Positions 12,357 to 21,247 of a stretch of 64,000 bases of DNA are shown piece by piece. Under the pieces are notes generated by a model. The model ran no database searches. It saw only the letters and a program-made list of their open reading frames with translations, and had not been told where the DNA came from. This stretch comes from Trileptium ribeirensis (taxonomy: Eukaryota > Nematoda > Enoplea > Enoplida > Thoracostomopsidae). The stretch covers positions 62,001 to 126,000 of the forward strand of contig JASANE010029006.1 in assembly GCA_030248225.1 (NCBI GenBank). The letters run 5' to 3'. Each line of letters starts with the position of its first letter. Positions within the stretch are counted from its first letter, which is position 1. A program made the translations under genes and the position numbers.

Positions 12357-13172
12357 TTACACAAACTCTCTATAACCGGCTTTGTTGACGTGGACTTCGT
12401 CGGCGTCAAACAAATTTGAATTGACAATGCCGGGTTCGAGGATAAAGACATTGCCATCTAATGCAATAGACCAATCGCAGAATCGAAACTGGCCACTCGG
12501 AAACTCGCGCTTCGAAAGCCGTTTCATCCAGTTGCTGTGTTGTAACACATTTCTGGCCCTGGGACCGTTGATTGCACCATTCACGATGACGCGTGTCTCT
12601 GGAAAGTTACGTAGCTGCTTGAGTTGGTCGGCCAATGGACGCCACGATCGCTCCAATTGTGCAGGCGTCTGTCGGGCATTGTTGAATCCGCGGCATATCA
12701 CTACGTACCGGAACATATGGAATTGCAAGCCACGTTGTAGCATGACAGCAGCCAAGTCGTGATACCTCCCACCTGATATTGCAATCACCATCCCGCCATC
12801 GACAGACTTTAGATATTTCAACATGCTGTCTGAAAGTATTTGAACTGTATACGAATAGGTCGATACAGTCAACACCCGTGCGCCAGCTAGTAGTAGTTGA
12901 ACGGTAAATATGGTCGACAAATTATCCACTCCACCCGCACAGAAGTCCTCAAAAAGAACTTCGAGCACCTTGCCGAACCCATCGTTTCCCGGGAAATTGG
13001 CCAGGTCACCCATCCGTTGCAGACGCCGACGGCTGTACCCAGTTGACAACACTAAGTCGTTTCCAGTACACCAAAATTGAAGGCGCCCGAGATTTCCTTC
13101 ACCACGAAAGTTATTGCCATATTCAGGCTGAAGCGATTGAAAGGCGGAAAAGAAGGATTGTTGCCGTGACAT
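12357..13172 (-). CDS. SGNH/GDSL-hydrolase-like extra ORF of the BEL element
   Basis: A 271-residue open frame sits between pol and the 3' LTR, the position of env in retroviruses. Residues fit the four SGNH blocks in order: block I LSDSMLKYL (113-121, candidate Ser116), block II AISGGRYHDL (131-140), block III VVICRGFNN (157-165, Gly162 and Asn164) and block V DADEVHVNKAGY (256-267, Asp258 and His261). Family members are esterases or lipases acting on acyl or acetyl esters; the substrate here is unknown. The first block has Ser where Gly is usual before Asp-Ser. I see no signal peptide and no transmembrane segment, so an envelope glycoprotein is unlikely. An in-frame stop lies just upstream, so the true N terminus may include the frame at 13259-13462. 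The frame is longer and cleaner than the damaged gag-pol of the same copy. Confidence 0.65.
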   Translation of the reverse strand: MSRQQSFFSAFQSLQPEYGNNFRGEGNLGRLQFWCTGNDLVLSTGYSRRRLQRMGDLANFPGNDGFGKVLEVLFEDFCAGGVDNLSTIFTVQLLLAGARVLTVSTYSYTVQILSDSMLKYLKSVDGGMVIAISGGRYHDLAAVMLQRGLQFHMFRYVVICRGFNNARQTPAQLERSWRPLADQLKQLRNFPETRVIVNGAINGPRARNVLQHSNWMKRLSKREFPSGQFRFCDWSIALDGNVFILEPGIVNSNLFDADEVHVNKAGYREFV

Positions 13173-13258
13173 AGCAGGAATAAGCAGTCAGCGAAGTAAG
13201 CCTGATCACGCTGGAAGATTGTACACGGAATGCGCGATTCGTTTAGGCGTTTTGCAGC

Positions 13259-13462
13259 TCAAACGTCGAGACTTTGCGGATTTTGTTGTAGGGTTTCGCT
13301 AGCGAGACAGCGTCGCGCATAGTCGAATTGACCTTGTTGCACGAGCAGTATAGTTTGAGCTATTATTTCGATGCTTGTTGCAGATTGATTGCCGTAAAAT
13401 GGAATTGGTGGAAACTGACCGCATCGCCTAGTGTGGTGTCGCGCAAGACAATGATGCTCATG
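13259..13462 (-). pseudogene. Possible N-terminal part of the extra ORF
   Basis: From the acceptor-like site downward an open frame runs to a TGA at 13259, giving about 67 residues including GQFPPIPFYG and QTILLVQQGQFDYARRC. After the stop the same frame continues open for about 60 codons and overlaps the start of the SGNH-like frame. A nonsense change plus a frameshift could have split one longer protein. This is inference. The piece shows no named domain. Confidence 0.35.
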
Positions 13463-13480
13463 CTGAAAACAAAAGAAAAT
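13463..13480 (-). promoter_or_regulatory. 3' splice-acceptor-like site before the extra ORF
   Basis: In element sense, TTTTCTTTTGTTTTCAG lies some 20 bases after the pol stop and is followed immediately by CATGAGC. TTTTCAG is the strong acceptor consensus of nematodes and is acceptable elsewhere. Its location would allow a spliced subgenomic RNA to express the 3' ORF, as env is in retroviruses. A donor was not identified. Confidence 0.45.
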
Positions 13481-13484
13481 AATT

Positions 13485-14075
13485 TTAAAATTCGACGGCA
13501 CTAGCTCCATCATCAGAGTCAGCTTGTATAGGTGTGTGATAGGAAGACAATTTAGCATTGGAATTGTGAACCGATTCCGCTGGTGGATCGATTGCCGCCC
13601 TACTAAATGGTGTCGTTGGAGAACCCTCTACTAATGGGTATAACATCTTTAGCGACCTTAACAAGAATTTACCCGATGGTAGTTTAACAGAAGCGGATCG
13701 AGTTTTCCCGTCGGATCCTTGATGGACGGATTCGATCTTACCTAAACGCCATTGTCCACGAGGTTTTGAATCTTTGACAATGACTACGACCCCAGGCTCA
13801 GCGACAATGTGACTGCAGTTGCGTTCTGCTTTCCTCGCCCGGTGTCTTTCTCGAAGCGATGCTAAATAGTCATTTTTCCATGACGTCCAAAAGCTTTCTA
13901 GAAGCCTTTGACTGGAAGCCCACAAATCGAGTAACCGTTTATCTGGATTTCTCCGGCAAACCTTACCTTGAGATTCATCCACTTTGGAACTGAAATCGGG
14001 AAACCCGATACGCATTCGTTTCGCAAGAAAATGCGCTGGAGTCAGCACCGAGTCACAAGTATCGGCGTCAAGTGG
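13485..14075 (-). pseudogene. pol: BEL pol C-terminal domain (DUF5641-like)
   Basis: The frame begins with LTPAHFLAKRMRIGFPDF, the standard start of the domain that follows the BEL integrase core. It continues through LLESFWTSWKNDYLASLRER, then PGVVVIVKD, GQWRLGKI and LPSGKFLLRSLKMLYPL, all usual positions of the chromodomain-like tail. It closes with a TAA at 13485-13487. The domain is thought to aid integrase target binding. This stretch has no internal disruption. Confidence 0.85.
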
Positions 14076-15082
14076 AACGAGCGGTCGTGAATTGATAATC
14101 GCTTCAACTTCTGCAATAATTGTCTGCAGCTAGATTAGATCTAGTCGTCGTCGCGCAATTGTTTTCCGAAGAGCCCGTTTGACGGAAACAACCAAACGTT
14201 CATAAAAACCTCCCATCCAGGGGGCTCGCTCTGTGATGAACTTCCAGCTAATGCCCGCCGATGCAGAATATTGATGAACAGCCACATCGTGGTAGAGGCG
14301 CTACAAAGTTTGATTCGCCAGCTTGTAGTGTTTGGCGTTGTCCGAGACAATGATCGCTGGTGCGCCGTAGAGTGCCACAAGACGACGCAAACACAGCAAA
14401 AATTGATCGGAGGCGCAGTCAGTCACAAGCTCTATATGCACGGCTCGCGTGACAGCACAAGTAAAAAGGCTGATCCACACTTTGTCACCAGCGCCGGGTT
14501 TGATAATCAACGGTCCGAGATAGTCAACACCAACATGTTGGAATGTAAATCAGCGAGAAACACGGTACCACAGCAATGGAGGTTGCTCTGGAACTTTGAA
14601 TGGACCTAATTCAGCACGACGATAAATTCGACAATTCCGAAGGACCTTCCGAACCTGGAGCAACCCATGAGGAATTCAGTATTCTAGACGAGAGTTTGTT
14701 TAGCACCAGAATGCTACAATTGACGATGACAGTGCTCAATTACTAGCGTCATAAAATAATGATTCTTTGGGAGTAATTTTGGCTGTTTGGCGTCTTCGGC
14801 TAAAGTTGTCCATCGCAATCGACCACGACATCGAAACACACCTGCCTCGTCCTTGAACAGGCGTAGATGACGAACGAGTATATTTTTCTTGTTGTCAGCG
14901 AAACAATCATGGAATTCCGTAGACTGAATGTACTGAATCCACATAACTTCAGCACAGGCAATGTCACATGCCGCAAGAAGCGGCGGCATCACACTTGTGG
15001 AACGCGACTGACGCTCAGAACTATTTCGGCAGTTGCGTATGAACTTCATGATCCAAGCTGTGACGCGAAATAGCCTCATCAA
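14076..15082 (-). pseudogene. pol: BEL integrase (H2C2 and DDE core), frameshifted
   Basis: The N-terminal part (14714-15082) opens with LFRVTAWIMKFIRNCR and has the zinc-site histidine region HYFMTLVIEHCHRQ. It then hits a TAG and loses frame. The core resumes in other frames: HVGVDYLGPL (first Asp, near 14.52 kb), SDNAKHY (second Asp, near 14.34 kb) and APWMGGFYERLV (Glu, near 14.2 kb). All three catalytic acids of the DDE core are therefore still encoded. At least three frame breaks separate the parts. The enzyme would insert the cDNA and make the 5-bp duplication. I do not see the WWxGP tether that normally links RNase H to integrase, so a small internal deletion near 15.08 kb is possible. 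Confidence 0.85.
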
Positions 15083-16710
15083 ACGAGAGTACTGCTGTCA
15101 CGAAGAGTTTGCAGATCAAGGCCTCGAGATGGCAAATCCGCTGGATTACAGGTAGTGGGTACATATCGATAGTTGATGGTATCATCGGCTTTGAGCTCTT
15201 TGACGCGATTCTGAACAAACACTGGTAACACCTTTGCTGAATTGATCCATGTTAATACACATTTGGAGTCCGTCCACAAAACCATGCGGCAGATCGGTAG
15301 TCGGAGCTCCTTGGACACAAATGTTATGACGCGACGACCGATCACTGCCGCCATCAATTCTAGTCGCGGTATGGAAATGCATTTCATCGGTGTGAGTCTC
15401 GTTTTGGCAAAGATCAAGTTGACTGTACACTGTCCGTTGAGATTCATCGATTTCAGGTAACATGCTGAAGCGTACGCCTTTGTTGAGGCGTCGCGGAAGC
15501 GTAGTTTGTACGAATTTCCAGATACCATTCCATTCGTTACTGGCCGTGGGATGTTGACATTTGAAATGGAACAAAGATCTTGGAGGACAGCATTTAAGTC
15601 ATCGTGCAGTTGTTTCGGTAGCTTTGCATCCCATTGTAGTTGTTCGCGCCAAGCTTGTTGGACCAACATTTTCGCTTTTATTAAAATCGGAGACATCAGT
15701 CCACAAGGATCGAACCAATTTGCAACAGTTTGCAGCATCATTCGTTTCGTTGACACGTCGCTGTTGATGTTCGTGGTTTCGACACATGCGATCGTGTCGT
15801 TCGATATGTCCCATTTCATCCCCAAAATCTTTGGATTGACATCTTTCCATTCATCATATTTAGCTAAACGGCTGAAGAAGTCAGTGGCATTAGAATACCA
15901 CTCGCGGACAATCATTGACATCATGTTGAACAAGCGCTTTGTTTCAGTATAATAGTTGAATGCGTCTTTAGAAGTAGAACACCCTCCGACTATATTATCT
16001 ACATAGATATTACCATTTATTTCAATGGCAATTTTCGACGACTGTTGATTCAGATGATATCGGATTGTCGCCGAGGGCAAGAATGGACTTGAAATTACGC
16101 CAAAGGGCACTCTGGTAAATCTGTAGGTCTGAATATTGTCGGGCGATACCGCTTTGCTACGATCTTTAAGCCATAAAAAGCGAGTGACGTCTCCATCATT
16201 CTGCTGGATTCCCACTTGCAGGAACGCCTTTTCAATATCACTAGTTATAGCTATCTTTGGCAGTCGAAATCGCAATAACATGCCGCACAAGTCCTGCAGA
16301 ATAACTGGCCCTCGATACAGGCAGTCATTGAGGTTTGGAAGTTGTCGAGACGCCTTTGCGGATGCGTCGTAGACTATGCGAAGCTTTGTTGTGTTTTTTG
16401 ATTCCCGCACAACAGCATGCTGTGGAATATAATGCATACGACCACGAGTGGTCGGCCGTTTGGGATCAACTCTTTCGATGATGTGTTTTTCGTAATGTTC
16501 TCGAATCGTTTTGTCGTATTCTGAGAGAACATCTGGTTTGTCACGAAGCCTCTTTATGAGCGATGTCAGGCGGCCATGTGCAAGACCAAAATTTGGCGGG
16601 AGCTCAATATCAACACCGTCGTTCATCCACGGCCAGGTTAACTTCGTAACGACCATACTCATCCTGGCGAACGGTATTGTTGAACGCAGTTGCCGCTCGA
16701 TCTTCATCAT
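15079..16710 (-). pseudogene. pol: BEL reverse transcriptase and RNase H
   Basis: A 543-codon open stretch. RT motifs: LRIVYDASAKA (110-120), AITSDIEKAFLQ (154-165, first catalytic Asp158) and VPFGVISSPF (201-210). The YxDD box is YVDN (236-239, codon AAT at 15994-15996), so the second catalytic aspartate is replaced. RNase H / A17 region: FRDAS (Asp407), RLELMAA (Glu451), LWTDS (Asp481) and NPADLPSRG (Asp525) all present. The first ~23 residues are in the wrong frame: the true link to the protease segment runs through GRYEVNL in the upstream frame, with a shift near 16.63 kb. The changed YVDN box is expected to abolish polymerase activity. Confidence 0.92.
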
Positions 16711-17773
16711 GGCAATATGGATCGTCCTTCACACCAACATCTTCTAGCTTCCAAAATCGTTCGATATCAATGGATTTGTTACATCGGTCATGACAAAACA
16801 TAGCAACAGCAGACGCTTGTACTATTTGATCAATGAATACTGGACCAGTCACGACATATCCGAGTGACGACCCAAGCAAAATTAATCCATTTGAAAGCGT
16901 GATACGCTCGCTATCAATGAAGTCATAATAATGATCCGCACCAATCAGAATGTCAACTTGTACTTCTTGAAGACAATTCGATGGTGGATCGGCGAGCGGA
17001 AACCGTTGTAAGACTGGATTCGTGGAGACATACAGGATATACGTTTGGATTGGACAACTGATAACATCTGTGACAAGTGTTGAAATAGACGTATTTGTAT
17101 TGTTAACCGTTGGAATAGCAACTGTAGCCTTTCCGTACGTTTCTGTTGTTCGCTTCGTGTTGGCGAACTTTGCGACTGAAATCACTTCTTCGCCTTGCAG
17201 CTCGATTTGCAGTCGATGCTGCAAATCTCGCGTGATGTATGACCTAGTGCTTCCAGTGTCGTAAAATATGGGAGCACTGGTGCTGCGCTTTCCGTGCCGA
17301 TTGACAAGAGCCATCTGCATTTGGACATGGCAGCTGGATGCAACCATTGACAGTTCTTTCCCGGCAGATGATTCGGTGGAGTTGCTCTGTGATTTGTTTG
17401 CTGCTTCAACATTTGTTTTGGCAAGTGGACCAAATTTTACATAGCACAGACTGCTGTGATGAGTGTCCTTTTCACAGTAGAAACAGCTACGTCGCCGTGG
17501 ACAAGATTGGGAATTATGACCGTCACCGAGGGATTTGAAACACTTGTCTACGAGTGTTGACTTCCGATCCGCCACAGTTTTAAATTTAGTGCATCTGTCA
17601 GCATAATGTTCTCCTTTGCAGTAGCAACATTGGATAGTTGATTTCGTTGAATTGGATAAAACGCTGTGCTGCTGTGAATGCTGACGTTGTGATTTGCCTT
17701 TCGAGTTCACGTTCGTTGGTTGCTTGATATTGTTCGGTTTGCTGATTGGTTGGTTTGGATGAATAACATTCAC
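16622..17773 (-). pseudogene. pol: BEL nucleocapsid zinc knuckles and aspartic protease
   Basis: Residues 49-61 (CCYCKGEHYADRC) form a CX2CX3HX4C knuckle. Residues 97-110 (CFYCEKDTHHSSLC) form a CX2CX4HX4C knuckle. Between them, CFKSLGDGHNSQSC has lost one cysteine of a knuckle. The protease (DUF1758 type) has YDTGSTRSYI at 171-180 with catalytic Asp172, and ILIGADHYYDFI at 275-286. The region IERFWKLEDVGV (337-348) is the usual bridge into RT. The frame then slips near 16.63 kb into the RT frame. Gag-Pol would be cleaved by this protease in the particle. Confidence 0.88.
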
Positions 17774-18668
17774 TCATCTCTCGCGCCTTTAAATCATCTT
17801 TCATCATGGCGCGTAGAGTTAACTTCCAAGGCTCCGATCCGTTGCGACGATTCAACTGGATATGGGTGGCGCGCGGTAGTTTGGATAATATGATTGGCGT
17901 GAAACCTCTACCGAATACATCCTCTTCTAACCCTAAAGCAACCAAACTTCGAATGTGCATCTCACATGTGTCGTAGGTTCGTTGAAGTTTGTTGGAATCG
18001 TTGTCAGTTGATGTTAGACCCAATAGTTGTTCAATGGGCAAAAATAGCAAGCTCGGGGTTACCATAGCGCTCTTGGAGAACGTCGACGACGACCGCATAA
18101 TTTGAGGCTATAAGGCGATAACCTTCGATGACCTTCGCCTCATCATTAACAAGATATCGACGTAGGTACTTGTATTTATCGATATCAGACAACTGAGGAT
18201 TGATGTGGACAGTGGAGTCAAAACTATCCCAAAATTCTTGCCAGGCCATGGGATCACCTCCGAATGACTGGATTTATAGCTGTGGCAAACGGACCGAAAC
18301 GTGATCGCGTTGTGAAGACGCTCCGTCCACGGCCTCGGACGGTGCTTGCGCAACCGCAGCTCTGGCGCTATCTGCCACAAGAACTTCAGCGAACTTACGC
18401 ACGTCCATCAACATCTCCTTGAATTCGCTAGCAGTTGTGATTTCAGTAGCGATAGCTGATTCATCCTCAATTTCGTTCAGAATATCACTGTCGAGTTGCT
18501 CTATTTTCTCGTGATATGCTTGCAATTTATTGACAACAACATTCAACGACAAACCAAAATTGGCATCGACGGCTTCTTACGTATCTCCTCAAACACCTTC
18601 ATCTGGTTGTTGGCATTGAGGTGATAGCCATTTCGTTGTTGAACAAGCTTTTTAAGTCTTGTGGCCAT
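17774..18668 (-). pseudogene. gag: BEL gag (DUF1759-type), broken
   Basis: The likely start is the ATG at 18668 (MATRLKKLVQQRNGY). A frameshift near 18.565 kb leads into a coiled-coil-like segment (KLQAYHEKIEQLDSD). An in-frame TAA at 18271-18273 falls directly after VSVRLPQL. The frame resumes with FGGDPMAWQEFWDSFDS, the conserved W-FWD-F block of BEL gag, then KYKYLRRYL and EGYRL. A second shift near 18.035 kb and a third near 17.79 kb carry it into LVALGLEEDVFGRGF, PIILSKLP and the knuckle region. Gag builds the particle and packages RNA. This copy could not make it without several corrections. Confidence 0.85.
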
Positions 18669-18892
18669 GGTACAGTTTTTCAAATGAACCAAGAAAGAAA
18701 GAAGAAAAAGGTTCACGACTAAGTTGGTGTCTGTGTCCAAAAGGTTTGTCACAAATACAAAATAGTGTTAGTTGTTGGACGATTTCATAAACTTGCTACG
18801 ATATATATAAGCACGACTGAAATTTTCAAGATTTCTCTGGAAAATTATAGCATGTACTCACTTGATGAATTTCCGAAGAAGGCACAATTGTT

Positions 18893-18910
18893 CGATTGTT
18901 TGCGGCACCA
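18893..18910 (-). promoter_or_regulatory. tRNA primer-binding site
   Basis: In element sense the two bases AC separate the 5' LTR from TGGTGCCGCAAACAATCG, which begins with the TGG that pairs with a tRNA CCA end. On the plus strand the segment 18884-18910 reads like the 3' part of a tRNA: stem ACAAT, loop TGTTCG, stem ATTGT, then TTGCGGC, A and CCA. I cannot assign the tRNA species. Confidence 0.6.
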
Positions 18911-18912
18911 GT

Positions 18913-19370
18913 TGTCGACTGTCACAAAGACGACAAGATAACGGATGAAAATTAGCCAATTTTTCCAAGCAGCTCAACGACAGGACGGAGAAAATTGTGT
19001 TCCATAAACAATTCAATTTAGCAGTAATTATTTTATCATAGTATCAATAAGGGTTTTAAACCTGAATGATATGTAAACAATATATATTCAGAACAGCAAT
19101 AAAAGGGACTTGACATTCCCTTTACCAGATTAATCTGGCAAAGGGAGAACTACAAAATAATTTGGAACATTAATATAGCAGTTTCAACATGATAATACAT
19201 AATTAAGTCTTATACATAAGCTTCAGACAAAAGTCTTCTAACACTTACATATATTATGCACAAACAAGAAACCACCACTGATTATGAACGTCCGAAAAGA
19301 CTGCACCACACTAGAGAAAATAGGTAGCTACCAGAAACATATGCAAATGAGAATTGTGGGAAACACAACA
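18913..19370 (-). repeat. BEL 5' LTR
   Basis: Partner of 11792-12249, of equal length and differing by about 16 substitutions. Being upstream in element sense, it would carry the promoter. The octamer ATTTGCAT lies about 20 bases inside its start. TATA-like ATAATATATG follows about 100 bases later. Confidence 0.95.
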
Positions 19371-19375
19371 CACGC

Positions 19376-19636
19376 GAATTAAGAATTAAGCTATTCAGTT
19401 ATAAGAATACTACTCTGTTTGGAATTTATTTAGCGAAGAATGAAGGTATATATCACAAGCGAGAGTGATCTCACCGCCGCCGCCAATGTAGCAACTGGTC
19501 TTACAGTGGTCACTGCAGTAGCAGGAACGCGGCTGGTGCGAGCAAAATTAGGCAAAGTTGACGATCCGTACTCAAACGTTAGATTTAGACTGCGTAGCGA
19601 CGTGTTCATCCGGTTGCAGGCGAGAATAGCTAAGCC
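19376..19636. other. Flank between the BEL and fold-back elements
   Basis: Both strands are open across much of this piece: a plus-strand frame starts at 19440 and a minus-strand frame spans 19430-19678. Neither shows a domain. It was contiguous with 11786 before the BEL insertion, so it may belong to the older gag-bearing element. Confidence 0.3.
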
Positions 19637-21062
19637 TAATGCATCATTTACAGAGAAGCGCGCGCACGAATTGCACACCGTAAGCTATTGCAGGGACCAT
19701 GTGTTGAGAAAACAATATTGCTATGGCATTATGTTATTGCAAACATAGCGCAATCAATAGCGCAAGCTAAAATATTACTGCTAAAATAACATTGGCTTTT
19801 ATTGCACAACCGCAAAACGGTCGAGTTATTTCTGCGTCAAAAGCAGCTAGTTGGTAGCGTAGCAACTATATAATGTTCACTAAGTTTCATAATGGTGCAC
19901 CCAGTTTAATATTGGTGCACCCCTCCAGTTTGATATTGGTGCCCCCTCTTACAAAATTTTCAGGGGGCACCAATATTGAACTGGGGCGCCAATATCAAAT
20001 TGGAGGGGCACCACGGTCAAACTGCAAACTGGAGGGGTGCACCAATATCAAACTGAAGGGGGCACCAATATCAAACTGGAGGGGGCACCAATATCAAACT
20101 GGAAGAGGGGCGCTAATATCTAACTGGAGGGTGCACCAATATCAAAATGGTGGGGCGCCAATATCAAACTGGAGGGGGCACCAGTATCAAACTGGAGGGT
20201 GCACCGATATCAAAATGGAGGACGCACCAATATCAACTGAAGGGGGCACCAACATCAAACTGGAGGGGGCACCAATATCAAAATGGAGGGGCACCAATAT
20301 CAAACTGGAGGTGGGCACGACTACCATACCGGAGGGGGCACCAATATCAAACTGGGGGCGCCAATATCAAACTGGAGGGAGCACCAATATCAAACTGGAG
20401 GGGAGACCAATATCAACCTGGAGGCGGGCATGACTATCATACTGCAAGGAGGCATCAATATCAAACTGGAAGGGGCACCAACATCAAACAGGAGGGGCAC
20501 CAATATCAAACAGGAGGGGGAATCAATATCAAACTGGGGGGGGGCAATAATATCAAACCGGAGGGGGGCACCAATGCCAAACTGGAGGTGGCCCAATATC
20601 AAACTGGAGGGGGCACCAATATAAAACTAGAGGGGGCACCACTATCATACTGAAATAGACCGCCAATATCAAACAGGAGGGGACACCACTATCAAACTGG
20701 AGGGTTGCACCAATACCAAACTGGAGGTGGGCCAATATCAGGCTGGAGCGGACACCATTATCAAACTCAGCGAGCATTATAATGTCGCTACAATGCCACC
20801 TAGTTACTTTTGACGCAGCAATAACTCGACCGTTCTTCGGTTGTGCAACACAAGCCAATTTTATTGTAGCGGCAATATTTTTGATTCTGCTATTGAGGGT
20901 GCAACAAAAGCCAGTGTTATTGTAGCAGCAATATTTTAGCTTGTGCTATTGAATGCGCTATGCTTGCAATAATGCCTTAACAATATTTTTTCTCGCAACA
21001 TGGTCGCTGCAATAGCTTACGGTGTGCAATTCGTGCACGCCCTTCTTTGTGAATTATGCATA
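19637..21062. mobile_element. Fold-back/TIR element carrying a VNTR core
   Basis: Long inverted arms of about 230-290 bp flank a tandem array. The left arm contains GCACGAATTGCACACCGTAA, CAAGCTAAAATATT and ACGGTCGAGTTATT. The right arm holds the same landmarks in reverse order on the other strand. The extreme ends are AATGCATCATTTACAGAG and, on the minus strand, TTATGCATAATTCACAAAG. There is no transposase. Related ends occur at 31.89 kb and in the MITE at 35.29 kb. Fold-back elements with internal tandem repeats are a known class; this family is not one I recognise. Confidence 0.7.
19890..20762 (+). repeat. 23-bp minisatellite (VNTR)
   Basis: More than 30 copies of CACCAATATCAAACTGGAGG plus G-rich filler, with unit length about 20-24 bp. 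The first two or three units (19890-19950) are inverted relative to the rest. The open frames seen across it are translations of the repeat and not genes. A short block of the same unit recurs at 49.74-49.93 kb. Confidence 0.9.
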
Positions 21063-21120
21063 ACTAACAAGACAGACAAGGCTAACGAAATGGACTAACG
21101 AGATCATAATGTAAACGCTA

Positions 21121-21247
21121 CCGTCCTAAGAAGACGATAGCCCAAAGACGTCCTAAGAAGACGATACAAGTGAGGGCACCGTCCTATAAAGACGGCACGT
21201 CGTCCGATACAGACGACATGTAATTGAACGTCCTATGAACACGGTAC
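21121..21247. repeat. Five small CGTCCTA...GACG hairpins
   Basis: Short inverted units recur: CGTCCTAAGAAGACG twice, CCGTCCTATAAAGACGG, CGTCGTCCGATACAGACGAC, and CGTCCTATGAACACG. Each can fold on itself with a 5-7 bp stem. The spacing is about 20-40 bp. Confidence 0.6.

Larger units (their letters stand above)
11792..19370 (-). mobile_element. BEL/Pao LTR retrotransposon, full length, defective
   Basis: Two 458-bp direct LTRs (TGT...ACA ends) bound a 6.66-kb interior. The insertion is flanked by an exact 5-bp target duplication, CACGC, at 11787-11791 and 19371-19375. Minus-strand order is LTR, primer site, gag, zinc knuckles, aspartic protease, RT, RNase H, integrase, C-terminal pol domain, extra ORF, purine tract, LTR. 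The domain order and the DUF1759/DUF1758/peptidase A17/DUF5641-type architecture are diagnostic of BEL/Pao. The LTRs differ at about 16 sites (roughly 96.5% identity), so the insertion is not recent. Frameshifts, one in-frame TAA and a changed RT active-site residue make the copy non-autonomous. Confidence 0.93.

Noticed and set aside
12357..13172. Envelope glycoprotein as the identity of the BEL 3' ORF
   Set aside because: No signal peptide, membrane anchor or cleavage site is visible, whereas the four SGNH blocks are.
15506..15952. 148-codon plus-strand frame and neighbouring plus-strand frames across 15.2-16.7 kb
   Set aside because: They are antisense shadows of the BEL RT/RNase H frame, whose catalytic motifs are on the minus strand.
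19873..20653. Long plus-strand frames of 113-186 codons rich in N-I-K-L-E-G-A-P words
   Set aside because: They are translations of the 23-bp minisatellite in several frames at once. There is no gene evidence.
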